Source: Litoditis marina (taxonomy: Eukaryota > Nematoda > Chromadorea > Rhabditida > Rhabditidae). Taken from it: 64,000 nucleotides of DNA. Below the pieces are notes generated by a model, which was not told the DNA's origin, ran no database searches, and worked only from the letters and a program-made list of their open reading frames with translations. The stretch lies in the NCBI GenBank assembly GCA_964036275.1, contig OZ038433.1, positions 18,606,257-18,670,256 of the forward strand, written 5' to 3'. Positions 1 to 12,126 of this stretch are shown here, piece after piece (the stretch's first letter is position 1; each line of letters starts with the position of its first letter). The translations under genes were made by a program, and so were the position numbers.

Positions 1-3000
1 AAATAGTTTCATCATTGTACTTGGTTGGTTTCTAGTTCGAACTTATCTTGCCGTCTCACCTGACGGCAAAATATGTGAATCAATAATCACGTGAGTGGAG
101 TAGTTAAAGTACACGTAGGGATACAAAAGAATAGTTTAGTTGATCTGAGAAACATTATAAGATTGCAAAATAGTTTCATCATTGTACTTGGTTGGTTTCT
201 AGTTCGAATTTATCTTGTCGTCTCACCTGACGGCAAACTATGTAAATCAATAATCACGTGAGTGGAGTAGTTGAAGTACACGTAGGGATACAAACGAATA
301 GTTCAGTTGATCTGAGAAACATTATAAGATTGCAAAATAGTTTCATTATTGTACTTGGTTGGTTTCTAGTTCGAATTCATCTTGCCGTCTCACCTGACGG
401 CAAAATATGTGAATCAATAATCACGTGAGTGGAGTAGTTAAAGTACACGTAGGGATACAAACGAATAGTTTATTTGATCTGGGAAACATTATAAGATTGC
501 AAACTAGTTTCATTATTGTACTTGGTTGGTTTCTAGTTCGAATTTATCTTGCCGTCTCACCTGACGGCAAACTGTGTAAATCAATAATCACGTGAGTGAA
601 ATAGTTAAAGTACACGTAGGGATACCAACAAATATATCAGTTGTTCTGCAAAACACTATTAGATTGCAAACTAGTTTCATAATTGTACTTGGTTGGTTTC
701 TAGTTCGAATTTATCTTGCCGTCTCACCTGACGGCAAACTATGTAAATCAATAATCACGTGAGTGAAATAGTTAAAGTACACGTAGGGATACCAACAAAT
801 AGATCAGTTGCTCTGCGAAACACTATTAGATTGCAAACTAGTTTCATTATTGTACTTGGTTGGTTTCTAGTTCGAATTTATCTTGCCGTCTCACCTGACG
901 GCAAAATATGTGAATCAATAATCACGTGAGTGGAGTAGTTAAAGTACACGTAGGGATACAAACGAATAGTTTAGTTGATCTGGGAAACATTATAAGATTG
1001 CAAACTAGTTTCACTATTGTACTTAGTTGGTTTCTAGTTCGAATTTATCTTGCCGTCTCACCTGACGGCAAAATATGTGAATCAATAATCACGTGAGTGG
1101 AGTAGTTAAAGTACACGTAGGGATACAAACGAATAGTTTAGTTGATCTGGGAAACATTATAAGATTGCAAAATAGTTTCATCATTGTACTTAGTTGGTTT
1201 CTAGTTCGAATTTATCTTGCCGTCTCACCTGACCGCAAACTGTGTAAATCAATAATCACGTGAGTGGAGTAGTTAAAGTACACGTAGGGATACAAACGAA
1301 TAGTTTAGTTGATCTGGGAAACATTATAAGATTGCAAACTAGTTTCACTATTGTACTTGGTTGGTTTCTAGTTCGAATTTATCTTGCCGGCTCACCTGAC
1401 GGCAAACTGTGTAAATCAATAATCACGTGAGTGGAATAGTTAAAGTACACGTAGGGATACCAACAAATATATCAGTTGTTCTGCGAAACACTATTAGATT
1501 GCAAACTAGTTTCATTATTGTACTTGGTTGGTTTCTAGTTCGAATTTATCTTGCCTTCTCACCTGACGGCAAACTATGTAAATCAATAATCACGTGAGTG
1601 AAATAGTTAAAGTAGACGTAGGGATACCAACAAATATATCAGTTGTTCTGCGAAACACTATTAGATTGCAAACTAGTTTCATTATTGTACTTGGTTGGTT
1701 TCTAGTTCGAATTTATCTCGCCGTCTCACCTGACGGCAAACTATGTGAATCAATAATCACGTGAGTGAAATAGTTAAAATACACGTAGGGATACCAACAA
1801 ATAGATCAGTTGATTTGGGAAACATTATAAGATTGCAAAATAGTTTCATCATTGTACTTGGTTGGTTTCTAGTTCGAATTTATCTTGTCGTCTCACCTGA
1901 CGGCAAACTATGTAAATCAATAATCACGTGAGTGGAGTAGTTGAAGTACACGTAGGAATACAAACGAATAGTTCAGTTGATCTGAGAAACATTATAAGAT
2001 TGCAAAATAGTTTCATTATTGTACTTGGTTGGTTTCTAGTTCGAATTCATCTTGCCGTCTCACCTGACGGCAAAATATGTGAATCAATAATCACGTGAGT
2101 GGAGTAGTTAAAGTACACGTAGGGATACAAACGAATAGTTTATTTGATCTGGGAAACATTATAAGATTGCAAACTAGTTTCATTATTGTACTTGGTTGGT
2201 TTCTAGTTCGAATTTATCTTGCCGTCTCACCTGACGGCAAACTGTGTAAATCAATAATCACGTGAGTGAAATAGTTAAAGTACACGTAGGGATACCAACA
2301 AATATATCAGTTGTTCTGCAAAACACTATTAGATTGCAAACTAGTTTCATTATTGTACTTGGTTGGTTTCTAGTTCGAATTTATCTTGCCGTCTCACCTG
2401 ACGGCAAACTATGTAAATCAATAATCACGTGAGTGAAATAGTTAAAGTACACGTAGGGATACCAACAAATAGATCAGTTGATCTGAGAAACATTATAAGA
2501 TTGCAAAATAGTTTCATTATTGTACTTGGTTGGTTTCTAGTTCGAATTCATCTTGCCGTCTCACCTGACGGCAAAATATGTGAATCAATAATCACGTGAG
2601 TGGAGTAGTTAAAGTACACGTAGGGATACAAACGAATAGTTTATTTGATCTGGGAAACATTATAAGATTGCAAACTAGTTTCATTATTGTACTTGGTTGG
2701 TTTCTAGTTCGAATTTATCTTGCCGTCTCACCTGACCGCAAACTGTGTAAATCAATAATCACGTGAGTGGAGTAGTTAAAGTACACGTAGGGATACAAAC
2801 GAATAGTTTAGTTGATCTGGGAAACATTATAAGATTGCAAACTAGTTTCACTATTGTACTTGGTTGGTTTCTAGTTCGAATTTATCTTGCCTTCTCACCT
2901 GACGGCAAACTGTGTAAATCAATAATCACGTGAGTGAAATAGTTAAAGTACACGTAGGGATACCAACAAATATATCAGTTGTTCTGCGAAACACTATTAG

Positions 3001-3291
3001 ATTGCAAACTAGTTTCATTATTGTACTTGGTTGGTTTCTAGTTCGAATTTATCTTGCCGTCTCACCTGACGGCACACTATGTAAATCAATAATCACGTGA
3101 GTGGAGTAGTTAAAGTACACGTAGGGATACAAACAAATAGTTTAGTTGATCTGGGAAACATTATAAGATTGCAAAATAGTTTCATTATTGTACTTGGTTG
3201 GTTTCTAGTTCGAATTTATCTTGCCGTCTCACCTGACGGCAAACTATGTAAATCAATAATCACGTGAGTGAAATAGTTAAAGTCCACGTAG
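1..3291. repeat. 167-bp tandem satellite array
   Basis: About 19.7 head-to-tail copies of a 167-bp monomer; equivalent bases fall at 1, 168 and 335. Each monomer carries a short dyad (GCCGTC, six-base spacer, GACGGC) and a CACGTG hexamer. Monomers come in two flavours, one with a GGAGTAG / GATCTGGGAAACATTATAAG version of the second half and one with GAAATAG / GTTCTGCGAAACACTATTAG, and these are interleaved. A block of about four monomers starting near 168 recurs near 1838, an offset of exactly 1670 bp or ten monomers. No ORF is open across it. It is probably a pericentromeric, subtelomeric or arm satellite; its left edge is outside the window. Confidence 0.97.
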
Positions 3292-5135
3292 GTTGGAGTT
3301 GGAGAGGTTTTGACAGTTGGAGAGGTTTTGACTTATATTAAGTTAAGGAATACGTTTCAACTCAATTGAGGAGTAAATGCTTGGTTTCAATGAAAATGGT
3401 GGAGTTTTCAGTGTTGTGTCAGATCTGACACAAACGAAAAACGTAAGAATGTAGTTGAGAGTTTGAAAGGTTTTGACTTATATCAACTTCAGTTATACAT
3501 TTCAACTCAATTGAGGACTAAATGCTTTGTTTTAGTGAGAATCGTGAGTTTTTAGTGTTGTGTCAGATCTGACACAAACGAAAAACGTAGGAATGTAGTT
3601 GAGAGTTTGAAAGGTTTTGAATTATATTAACTTCAGTTTTACATTTCAACTCAATTGGGGAGTAAGTGCTTGATTTCAATGAAAATGGTGGAGTTTTCAG
3701 TGTTGTGTCAGATCTGACACAAACGAAAAACGTAGGAATGTAGTTGAGAGTTTGAAAGGTTTTGAATTATATTAACTTCAGTTATACATTTCAACTCAAT
3801 TGAGGAGTAAGTGCTTGGTTTCAATGAAAATGGTGGAGTTTTCAGTGTTGTGTCAGATCTGACACAAACGAAAAACGTAGGAATGTAGTTGAGAGTTTGA
3901 AAGGTTTTGACTTATATTAACTTCAGTTATACATTTCAACTCAATTGAGGAGTAAATGCTTGGTTTCAATGAAAATGGTGGAGTTTTCAGTGTTGTGTCA
4001 GATCTGACACAAACGAAAAACGTAGGAATGTAGTTGAGAGTTTGAAAGTTTTTGACTTATATTAACTTCAGTTGTACATTTCAACTCAATTGAGGAGTAA
4101 ATGCTTGGTTCCAATGAAACTGGTGGAGTTTTCAGTGTTGTGTCAGATCTGACACAAACGAAAAACGTAAGAATGTAGTTGAGAGTTTGAAAGTTTTTGA
4201 CTTATATTAAGTTAAGTTATACATTTCAATTCAATTGGGGAGTAAATGCTTGGTTTCAATGAAAATGGTGAGTTTTTAGTGTTGTATCAGATCTGACACA
4301 AACGAAAAACGTAGGAATGTAGTTGAGAGTTTGAAAGGTTTTGAATTATATTAACTTCAGTTATACATTTCAACTCAATTGAGGAGTAAGTGCTTGGTTT
4401 CAATGAAAATGGTGGAGTTTTCAGTGTTGTGTCAGATCTGACACAAACGAAAAACGTAGGAATGTAGTTGAGAGTTTGAAAGGTTTTGACTTATATTAAC
4501 TTCAGTTATACATTTCAACTCAATTGAGGAGTAAATGCTTGGTTTCAATGAAAATGGTGGAGTTTTCAGTGTTGTGTCAGATCTGACACAAACGAAAAAC
4601 GTAGGAATGTAGTTGAGAGTTTGAAAGTTTTTGACTTATATTAACTTCAGTTGTACATTTCAACTCAATTGAGGAGTAAATGCTTGGTTCCAATGAAACT
4701 GGTGGAGTTTTCAGTGTTGTGTCAGATCTGACACAAACGAAAAACGTAAGAATGTAGTTGAGAGTTTGAAAGTTTTTGACTTATATTAAGTTAAGTTATA
4801 CATTTCAATTCAATTGGGGAGTAAATGCTTGGTTTCAATGAAAATGGTGAGTTTTTAGTGTTGTATCAGATCTGACACAAACGAAAAACGTAGGAATGTA
4901 GTTGACAGTTGGAGAGGTTTTGACTTATATTAAGTTAAGGAATACGTTTCAACTCAATTGAGGAGTAAATGCTTGGTTTCAATGAAAATGGTGGAGTTTT
5001 CAGTGTTGTGTCAGATCTGACACAAACGAAAAACTTAAGAATGTAGTTGAGAGTTTGAAAGGTTTTGACTTATATCAACTTCAGTTATACATTTCAACTC
5101 AATTGAGGACTAAATGCTTTGTTTTTTCAACTCAA
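3292..5135. repeat. 145-bp tandem satellite array
   Basis: About 12.7 copies of a 145-bp monomer unrelated to the preceding satellite. Each unit contains a 20-bp perfect palindrome TTGTGTCAGATCTGACACAA (slightly mutated in a few units), plus TCAACTCAATTGAGG and AACGAAAAACGTA. Recurrence at about 579 bp (3761 and 4340) shows amplification of a four-monomer block. The first unit (3315) and the penultimate unit (4907) are near-identical, 1592 bp apart. The array begins directly where the 167-bp satellite stops and decays at about 5110-5160. No coding potential. Confidence 0.96.
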
Positions 5136-5606
5136 TTGACATATTGGCAATCAAATCGATTTTCAACGTAAACGGTCCGTTTTCAAGTGTAAATTTTGTC
5201 AGGTAGACTCAAGCTGGTTAAACTATTTTCTTGATAAGTGCTCTCTAATTGAGTTAGACATGTTGGCATAAGATGAACTACCAAAATGCTTTATTGTGTG
5301 TGTGGTGCGAAAACCTTCCACTTTACAGAGTACATCGCCGTTTCGCCAAACCTTCCGACTGTAGTTCCATAGAGTGTCTGATACCGGTGGATAGCAACAG
5401 TTGTCAGTTAGTGGCCGATGTTGAACTCTGCGAAATGATTACAAATGTGAATAGCTGCTCACTAAAGATCTCGGATCGTTCGAGTGATTGCAGAATGAAC
5501 ATAGTTCCCGTTTCACAAAACGTTAGTTTTCTTATTTTGAAGATTGTAAGTCTTAATTCGAAATAAAAAACAAAAATATTACGTACAGAAGACACTGCGG
5601 TGTCAA

Positions 5607-5842
5607 TATAGTTCGTTTCACCCACCCATGACTTTCTACAGTAATCTTCCGTATTTTCAAGCGGATTTATTAAACCAACAAAGTGCCTCTTAGACCTACT
5701 GTATTCTATGCTTGTAGTAACCAATGTGGAAAACAGAATCACGAAGTTTAGGCTATTTCCAATGCCTAGAAGATATGAAAAATTGACTTGAAAGTTTTAT
5801 GATCTTACTGTAGAGGGCTACTGTTGCGTGAAACAGACTATA
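5607..5842. mobile_element. MITE, TATAGT/CTACAGTA family, copy 1
   Basis: A 236-bp element starting TATAGTTCGTTTCA and ending in the inverse TGAAACAGACTATA. It is an inverted copy of 33360-33595 (about three quarters identical by eye). Weak ORFs on both strands here, including one with a signal-peptide-like start, are also present in that copy and are explained by the repeat, so no gene is called. Confidence 0.75.
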
Positions 5843-6629
5843 GCAATGCTCAGCAATTCAAAGAAATTACTCAATGAAGCAATACAAATTCTCTGTATTT
5901 ACTAGTAAAAAGTAACGTGCAAATACATTTTCATCGAATGCACAGAAAAGGCACTGAACACCCTTACCAGCAGTGAATGCTTGGCTTTATGGATATTCAT
6001 GTCAGTCTTTTTACTTACGAAATCGATGAAATTGAAATCATGAATATAACTTTCAGTTTGTGTTCACGCGTTCCCTGCTGATTGACACTATTGTGGCGAC
6101 TACAGCAAACGCAGCTGTGCTCAGAGTATATGGAGAGCCCTCACCTTTTTGTTATTGAGAAACCAATTTTTGTGGTCTCCCTTCCGATGTCCCACGATCT
6201 CCAGATTCATCGTCGACACATCAACTCTAGAGTAAAGACAGCTAATATTGACATGAAAGTCTCCAATAAATCTGTTCTACGAGAGAGTCAAAAAAAATTA
6301 AGTCAAGAATGATTTCGAAAATAATATAAAAATTGAGATAAATGGAAATGGAGAAACCTGTTCGTCCCACTTCCTCACGTGAACCTCACCAACATTTCTC
6401 AACCTCAGGGATATGCACACAAGCTACAGTTTTTGGAGCGAGCAACCTAAAAAGCAATTAGCACTCAATCCAATGAGCAATTAGCGGTGAACAGTCTGAG
6501 GACCGTAGGTGGTAATGTATGCCTTCTATAGTTCACTGCCAGGCTTCGTTTGAACTTAGTCTCTGACTAACAAAGAGTTGGAGCGCTTCATGAAGTAAAT
6601 TAGAGCGAATGAATGAATAAACTATCGAA
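5843..6629. other. Intergenic, no recognised feature
   Basis: No convincing exon, splice pairing or known family was found. Short ORFs use non-ATG starts and lack coding bias. The stretch near 6560-6612 (AATGAATGAATAAA) could be the 3' tail of a decayed retroelement, but too little remains to say. Confidence 0.4.
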
Positions 6630-6705
6630 ATGGGGCCGAGTGGTGAAGTGGTTAGCGTTCGGCTGTCGCCGCACAGACCCGGGTTCGTTTCCCGCTCGCC
6701 GCGTT
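6630..6705 (+). mobile_element. tRNA-like sequence (SINE head or tRNA pseudogene)
   Basis: Contains an A-box-like GTGAAGTGGTTAGCG and a B-box-like GGTTCGTTTCC about 30 bases apart, as in RNA polymerase III tRNA promoters. The T stem pairs over only four bases, and no convincing acceptor stem or seven-base anticodon loop can be drawn, so a working tRNA is unlikely. It runs directly into degenerate TTAGGC repeats. Confidence 0.4.
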
Positions 6706-6719
6706 ATCTATCTGGCTTT

Positions 6720-6822
6720 GGTTTATTAGGCTTAGGTTTAGGCATAGGCTCAGGCTCAGGCTCAGGCTTAGGCTCAGGCTTAGGCTTAGGCTTAGGCTTA
6801 AGCTACGTCTTAGGCTTATAAT
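6720..6822 (+). repeat. Interstitial telomere-like (TTAGGC)n array 1
   Basis: About 16 consecutive hexamers related to TTAGGC, with CTCAGGC, TTTAGGC and TTAAGC variants. TTAGGC is the telomere repeat of Caenorhabditis and most other nematodes. The copies are degenerate, so this is an internal telomere-like tract and not a chromosome end. Confidence 0.85.
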
Positions 6823-6923
6823 CAGTTTCAAGTTCGAGTTAATGCGTAATGTATCACAATATCACAATAACTTAAAGGAGTAGATTTGGTACTATTTAAG
6901 GTGTGGACCTAGGCCATAACACG

Positions 6924-6991
6924 ACTTAGGCTTAGGCTTAAGCTGAGGCTTAGGCTTAGGCTTAGGCTCAGGCTTAGGCTTAGGCTCCGTC
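6924..6991 (+). repeat. Interstitial telomere-like (TTAGGC)n array 2
   Basis: A second tract of about 11 TTAGGC-type hexamers, same orientation as the first and separated by roughly 100 bases of non-repeat sequence. Variants CTCAGGC and CTGAGGC occur within it. Confidence 0.85.
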
Positions 6992-7459
6992 GTATGCTTG
7001 GTACCAGTTCGAATTTTGAATTCTCATCAACTCCATGTTTTCAAACAAGTCCAGAGTTTTTCAACAGGAGAGAATGAGCAGTTAGACATTTTCGAAAAAT
7101 GTACTAGAGTATTCTGCTAGGGGCTTTACAATATGATACATTCCCGTATTCTCAAAACTCAAAGTCTCATTGAACTAAAGTAATGTAAACTTGATATGTT
7201 TTTCATCAACATAGTAGCCGGGACCGCAACAGTTCTCCTTCACGTTATTCACAATGATTCAATGAATAATTTCATTTATAAAGCTCAAAGTTCATTTTTC
7301 CGGTCTACAGTGCCTGTAGTTGAGTATATTAATTTTTTTCGGAAGAAATGTGTATTACTATTCACTTAAACATGCTTCTATTAACGTAGTATGATTTGAC
7401 ACCACCTTTCAAAAAAAGTTCAAAATTTTACAACTCCCAATTCTACGTGGGTAGACAGG

Positions 7460-7540
7460 TGGTCGATTTTGTGTCAGATCTGAGACATTCGACCAAAATC
7501 TGTGTCAGATCTGACACAAACGTGTCAGATCTGTCACAGT
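7460..7540. repeat. Dispersed TGTCAGATCTGACA palindromes
   Basis: Three near-adjacent versions of the palindrome found in the 145-bp satellite: GTGTCAGATCTGAGACA, TGTGTCAGATCTGACACAAAC, and GTGTCAGATCTGTCACAG. A fourth solitary copy lies at about 8009-8025. No tandem satellite surrounds them. Confidence 0.8.
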
Positions 7541-9312
7541 TTGCATACCCTATAGTAACTAAAATTTAAAAAAGTTGTTTTTTCTTGGTTTTGTTTATAC
7601 TGTGTATTCAGTCATGGGTTCAGGAGTTCACACAAAAAATTTGAGAGAAAAATGTTAACTTAGACGCGAGATATGACTCATTAAAGCTACAACGGCCCAA
7701 TAAAATGGGAGGATGGCACATACATGGTTTTCCTCCTGGAGCCTCAGTAAAACATGAGTTCAACTGTTGGAAGAGTTGATTGAATCAAAATAAATGATTT
7801 CAATTGTTTTCACTCTGTTTGTGCACCATTTTCCAGGGAAAACTGAAAACTGGGATTACTGTAAGCCGGTTGTCACCAAAGAAGTGGTCGCACATGGCAA
7901 AATTCTTTGAAGATGTAGATATTTCTTTATTAATGTTCAATGACCATATTCAATCCAATTCAGGTGTTATTCCGACCGCACAGGTCGAAATATGGTCATT
8001 TTTAGTATGTGTCAGATCTGACACACAGGCAAATTTCATCGAGAAAATTAAAATTTCTCGAAATTCGTGTATTTGTGTCTTCTTTTTGCAGAAAAACGTT
8101 CTAAATAGAATTATCTTACATATTACCAACTTGATTAGTTTAATTTCTGATTTCCATTTCAAATAAGTCTTTTTTGAGAAAAAAATTGGTCATTTTCGAA
8201 AAAAGTAGATTTCTTATCCCTAAATTTAGTTTTTTCGAAATTTCTTTCAGAGTATCTGAAAGAGCTATTTTTTCTCTACAAGAAAATATATTTCTGGCCA
8301 AAAATAGTCAACATGAAATATTTCACCTGCTTACTATTGGGTAATTAAACCGAAAACAGCCAGAAGCCGGCAGACAAGTCTAGCAGACATTCGTATCTAG
8401 TATAGGTATCTCGTGTGGTATTAGATATCTAGTTCATTTCTGAGATTACTTGAGATACATCACCGATTTACTGGTAGTAATCGTGATTCAACGTTACCAC
8501 AAGTTTACCACTGAATCGCGGGACGTTTACGACCATATCACCACAGTTTAACTATTACTAGCGTTCTACTAGTGTCTTAACTGTGGGCTAGAAGTTCCTA
8601 TGCTCGTTATGACGAATAATCCAGCAGAGGAATCAGAAGCCCAGTTCTCTATATCGAAAATCAACTTATTGGTCATAATTAATGAAACTAACATTGCTCT
8701 TCTGCCATTTTCTGAATTTTGCCAAGTAGAACCAGCTGGTTAGAAACTTCCCCGACTTTTGACGACAACACAGAAATTATCTGAAATGAGAGTTCAGTAA
8801 TGAAACAAAGCTGTGTAGACGTACGTGACGCAATAAAATGAACATTTCAAAAGATTACAGCTAGCGAAACAAACCGCTTGCGGGACAAAAAAGAAAACAC
8901 TCAAAAAAATGTTAACTTTATATAACTCGAATGTGTTCACGATATGACCAATGATACAATACACAAGATGCAATGGTTGCTCATTGAGCAGTGTGGGGTA
9001 ATAAAGTGTAAAAAGAACGAGAAACAATAACTGACCTACACGAGCAGGCAATTGCAGACAACCGGTAGAGATGTATTTTTCATGAAAGTATTTGGCGCAT
9101 TCCAGAGAAACAAACAGGAAACAACTCAGTAACGCAAAACGACTAACGAGATAAAATCGGGAAGCTCGAAAATAAAACAGATTACAGGAAACGTTATTTC
9201 AGCGAGATGTATTCGGTTGAAAACCAAAAATTAACGAAACATACATCAACTTATGGAGCTCAATTGAGGTTCTTTAAGATGAGCGGGAATAGACATATCA
9301 GAAACAGACGAT
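7541..9312. other. Intergenic, AT-rich, no gene supported
   Basis: Several 60-120 codon ORFs exist on both strands but lack coding bias, plausible splice partners and recognisable domains. Apart from the palindrome near 8009, nothing specific is seen. Confidence 0.4.
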
Positions 9313-11277
9313 ATTCATGAAAAAGTGGGGGCCAACGAATGTAAGATTTGTCTTCTACTGTGCGCCCCTTAGACAACTACTCTCAAATGGAACAGCTACT
9401 GCTACAAAAACCGAAAAATACTAATATACTCAAGTATAACTGTTCATTACAAACATACAAAAGTCGTAAAATATTTTCTCAAACCTGTAAACTAGAATCT
9501 ACAAGTCACAGCTGCGAAAGAGAGAACAACTTTTGAATAATATGACAAACGTTATAGCCCCTAGAATTGAAGTAATGACAAAAAATGCCAACCATTGTGT
9601 ACAAAACCAGGAACTCTATAATAGAGTAGATTGAGTTAACATCTGTGATTTGTAGATTCTAGTTTACAGGTTTGAGAAAATATTTTACGACTTTTGTATG
9701 TTTGTAATGAACAGTTATACTTGAGTATATTAGTATTTTTCGGTTTTTGTAGCAGTAGCTGTTCCATTTGAGAGTAGTTGTCTAAGGGGCGCACAGTAGA
9801 AGACAAATCTTACATTCGTTGGGCCCCCACTTTTTCATGAATTATTCTCTTTTTGTATACATGCCGTAGGTATGTGGTTTGATCTGTACGGTGCAGATAA
9901 AATTGTTTTCTTGATGAACCACTTGTCAAGTATTACCATCATTCGGAAAAAAAAATATGACGTCAACATTGCAGTTCTAGAAACTTACTTCATCTGCCCT
10001 TCAGAATCCCAGAATACGTCATGTTTGAATGAAGTTTCATCGTTAATTGACCATTTTTGAGAAACTGTCAGCATTCGAAAACATATTTCACGTCAATTTT
10101 CTTTAAAGTTGACGTCATCTGGTCTTTTGAATTCCAGAATAAGTCCTATTTAAATAAAGTTTCATCGTTGATATACCATTTTTGAGATATTTTCAGCATT
10201 TGAAAATATATGTGACGTCAACTTTGCACTTTTCAAAAATGACGTCATCTAGTCTCCAGAACCCCAGAATACGTCACTTCACCGTTATTGTCTTTTTTCA
10301 TCGATATTTTTTTTGTTGAAAGAAAATGAAGAAGATTGAGTTTCACCGTTAATTGACCCTTTCTAAGATATTACCATCATTTAAAAATATATGTGACGTC
10401 AACTTTGCACTTTTCAAAAATGACGTCATCTGGTCTCCAGAATCCCAGAATACATCACTCTCAGATTGAGTTTCACCGTTAATTGACCCTTTCTAGGATA
10501 TTATCATCGTTTGAAAATATATGTGACGTCAACTTTGCACTTTTCAAAAATGACGTCATCTGGTCTCCAGAATCCCAGAATACGTCACTCTTAGATTGAG
10601 TTCCACCGTTAATTGACCCTTTCTAAGACATTTTCAGCATTTGAAAATATATGTGACGTCAACTTTGCACTTTTCAAAAATGACGTCATCCGAGCTCCAG
10701 AATCCTCGATGACGTCATCAGTAGAAGACTTACATCTAAATCGATGTCAGTTCATGTCGTGGTATCATACTTCAAATTTTACTTGAATTGGTTAGGTCTG
10801 AGCTGAGTTATAACGCAATTTGATTTACCCCGACAGAGAGGGCGAGAGAGTGCAAGAAATGAAGAGACGCAGAGACATTTTCAAAGACCTATAACTCGAT
10901 GAAAAATAATTTTTTTTTCGAAAAAAAGTTTGCGCCCCAAGGTTTGAGTGGGATATCTATCGTGTCCCAAGTTTTCAGTCAAATCGGTTCACACATAAAA
11001 ATTTCCCAGAAGTGCGTTCACGCACACACACACACACACACACACGGCGGAAGTTGGCGGTCTGCATGAAGCGCATCACGTCATAACTCGGCTTAAACTT
11101 AATCAATTTCGTTCAAATTTTTAACATAGCTTGTAAATAGGCCATGAAATATCAACAAATCATAAAAAGTTTCGATTTGCACAATTCGACCTTTTTGAGA
11201 GTGAACTAAAAAAATGAACGCACGCATTAGCCGGACCAAAGACAAATCTCGAACAGCGCTTCGCGCTGTGCGCGATT
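9313..11277 (+). mobile_element. Composite foldback repeat, copy A
   Basis: A 1,965-bp unit also present in inverted orientation at 55409-57272. Order: a long inverted repeat with arms of about 200 bp (9313-9520 and 9640-9840), then a segment with 130-bp tandem repeats holding many TGACGTCA / TGACGTCAAC motifs (about 10040-10730; equivalent sites at 10421, 10551 and 10681), then a (CA)n microsatellite at 11023-11045, then a GC-rich hairpin end with CAGCGCTTCGCGCTG. Similarity to copy B begins at ATTCATGAAAAAGTGG and stops at GCGCGATT. No transposase is encoded, so it is a non-autonomous element of unknown class. Confidence 0.8.
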
Positions 11278-12126
11278 ATGTCGGATCAGGGGCAGAGTGA
11301 TTCCACTCTTTTCATAATTGCCACCGTGGTGTCGCGAGAGAGACTGCACGGCATGTTCAAAGGTGTATTGAAAACCGTCGGGCGGCTGCACGACCGCAAC
11401 GCGTCTCTGGTGCGTTGCGGCTCAAAATTCAAGTCAATTCGACGGAAGTCTCCAGAATCATTCAGAACACGAATAAAAATTAGTTATAACGAAATTTCCA
11501 TGGTGTTTCAACACATAGTTCTTGGCAAACGATTCCAACTTATTGAAGCAACAACACTTTTCTTTATCGTATACAAAAACATCAATAAAAACACATTTAA
11601 AAAAAGAGAATGAAAAAGGGAATTTCTTCGATGGGTTTCTGGCAGTAGGATTGATGATCCAATGGCTTCAATTTGGGTTAGTCCTCCTCGTGTCCGATGC
11701 TGAAATTGAAGTTAATGTAACGTTAATGTGACATGAAATTAATGTAACATCACTGAAATATTTTTGCAGACTATTCTTGATTGAGTATATTTATATTAGC
11801 GAACGTATAGTACTCGTGGAATAACCACAACGCAATAAGACAGGTTTTCTTCGATAGATGTTGGACTTTTCTGCACTCCTCGACGAAGAATAGAATTCGC
11901 GTTTATATTAGAGATAAAACCGTAGCTGTTGCTACTTGGCGACTATGCGACAGACTAATAACTACTTAGCGACAGACTATGAAAAAATGCCAAGGATCAT
12001 TGAGGATCATGGTACGACATGGAGAATAGATTGAAAGCTCACCTTTTTTAGCAGGGTCCTTCTGCTTTCGCATGGGGAGTCGAAAGCAGTCGGCAGTTTC
12101 GATCTGAAAGAGTAGTTATAACGTGA
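11278..12126. other. Spacer between two repeats
   Basis: No exon with supporting splice sites was found. An ORF beginning at the repeat edge (11278-11613) is short, has no recognisable domain and overlaps the repeat boundary, so it is not called. Confidence 0.4.

Noticed and set aside
3290..5135. CRISPR-like array
   Set aside because: The repeats are contiguous 145-bp satellite monomers without unique spacers, in a eukaryotic genome.
5404..5742. Signal-peptide-like ORF (minus) similar to an ORF at 33442-33666
   Set aside because: The similarity extends beyond the ORFs to the TATAGT/CTACAGTA terminal repeats; both lie inside MITE copies, and this one has no ATG start.
6630..6821. Gly/Leu-rich ORF across the TTAGGC tract
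   Set aside because: Product of hexamer periodicity; no promoter, splice or homology support.
7804..8166. 120-codon ORF
   Set aside because: Non-ATG start, AT-driven composition, no domain, no splice partners.
11278..11613. 111-codon ORF starting at a repeat edge
   Set aside because: Begins exactly at the end of the composite repeat and has no recognisable domain or coding bias.
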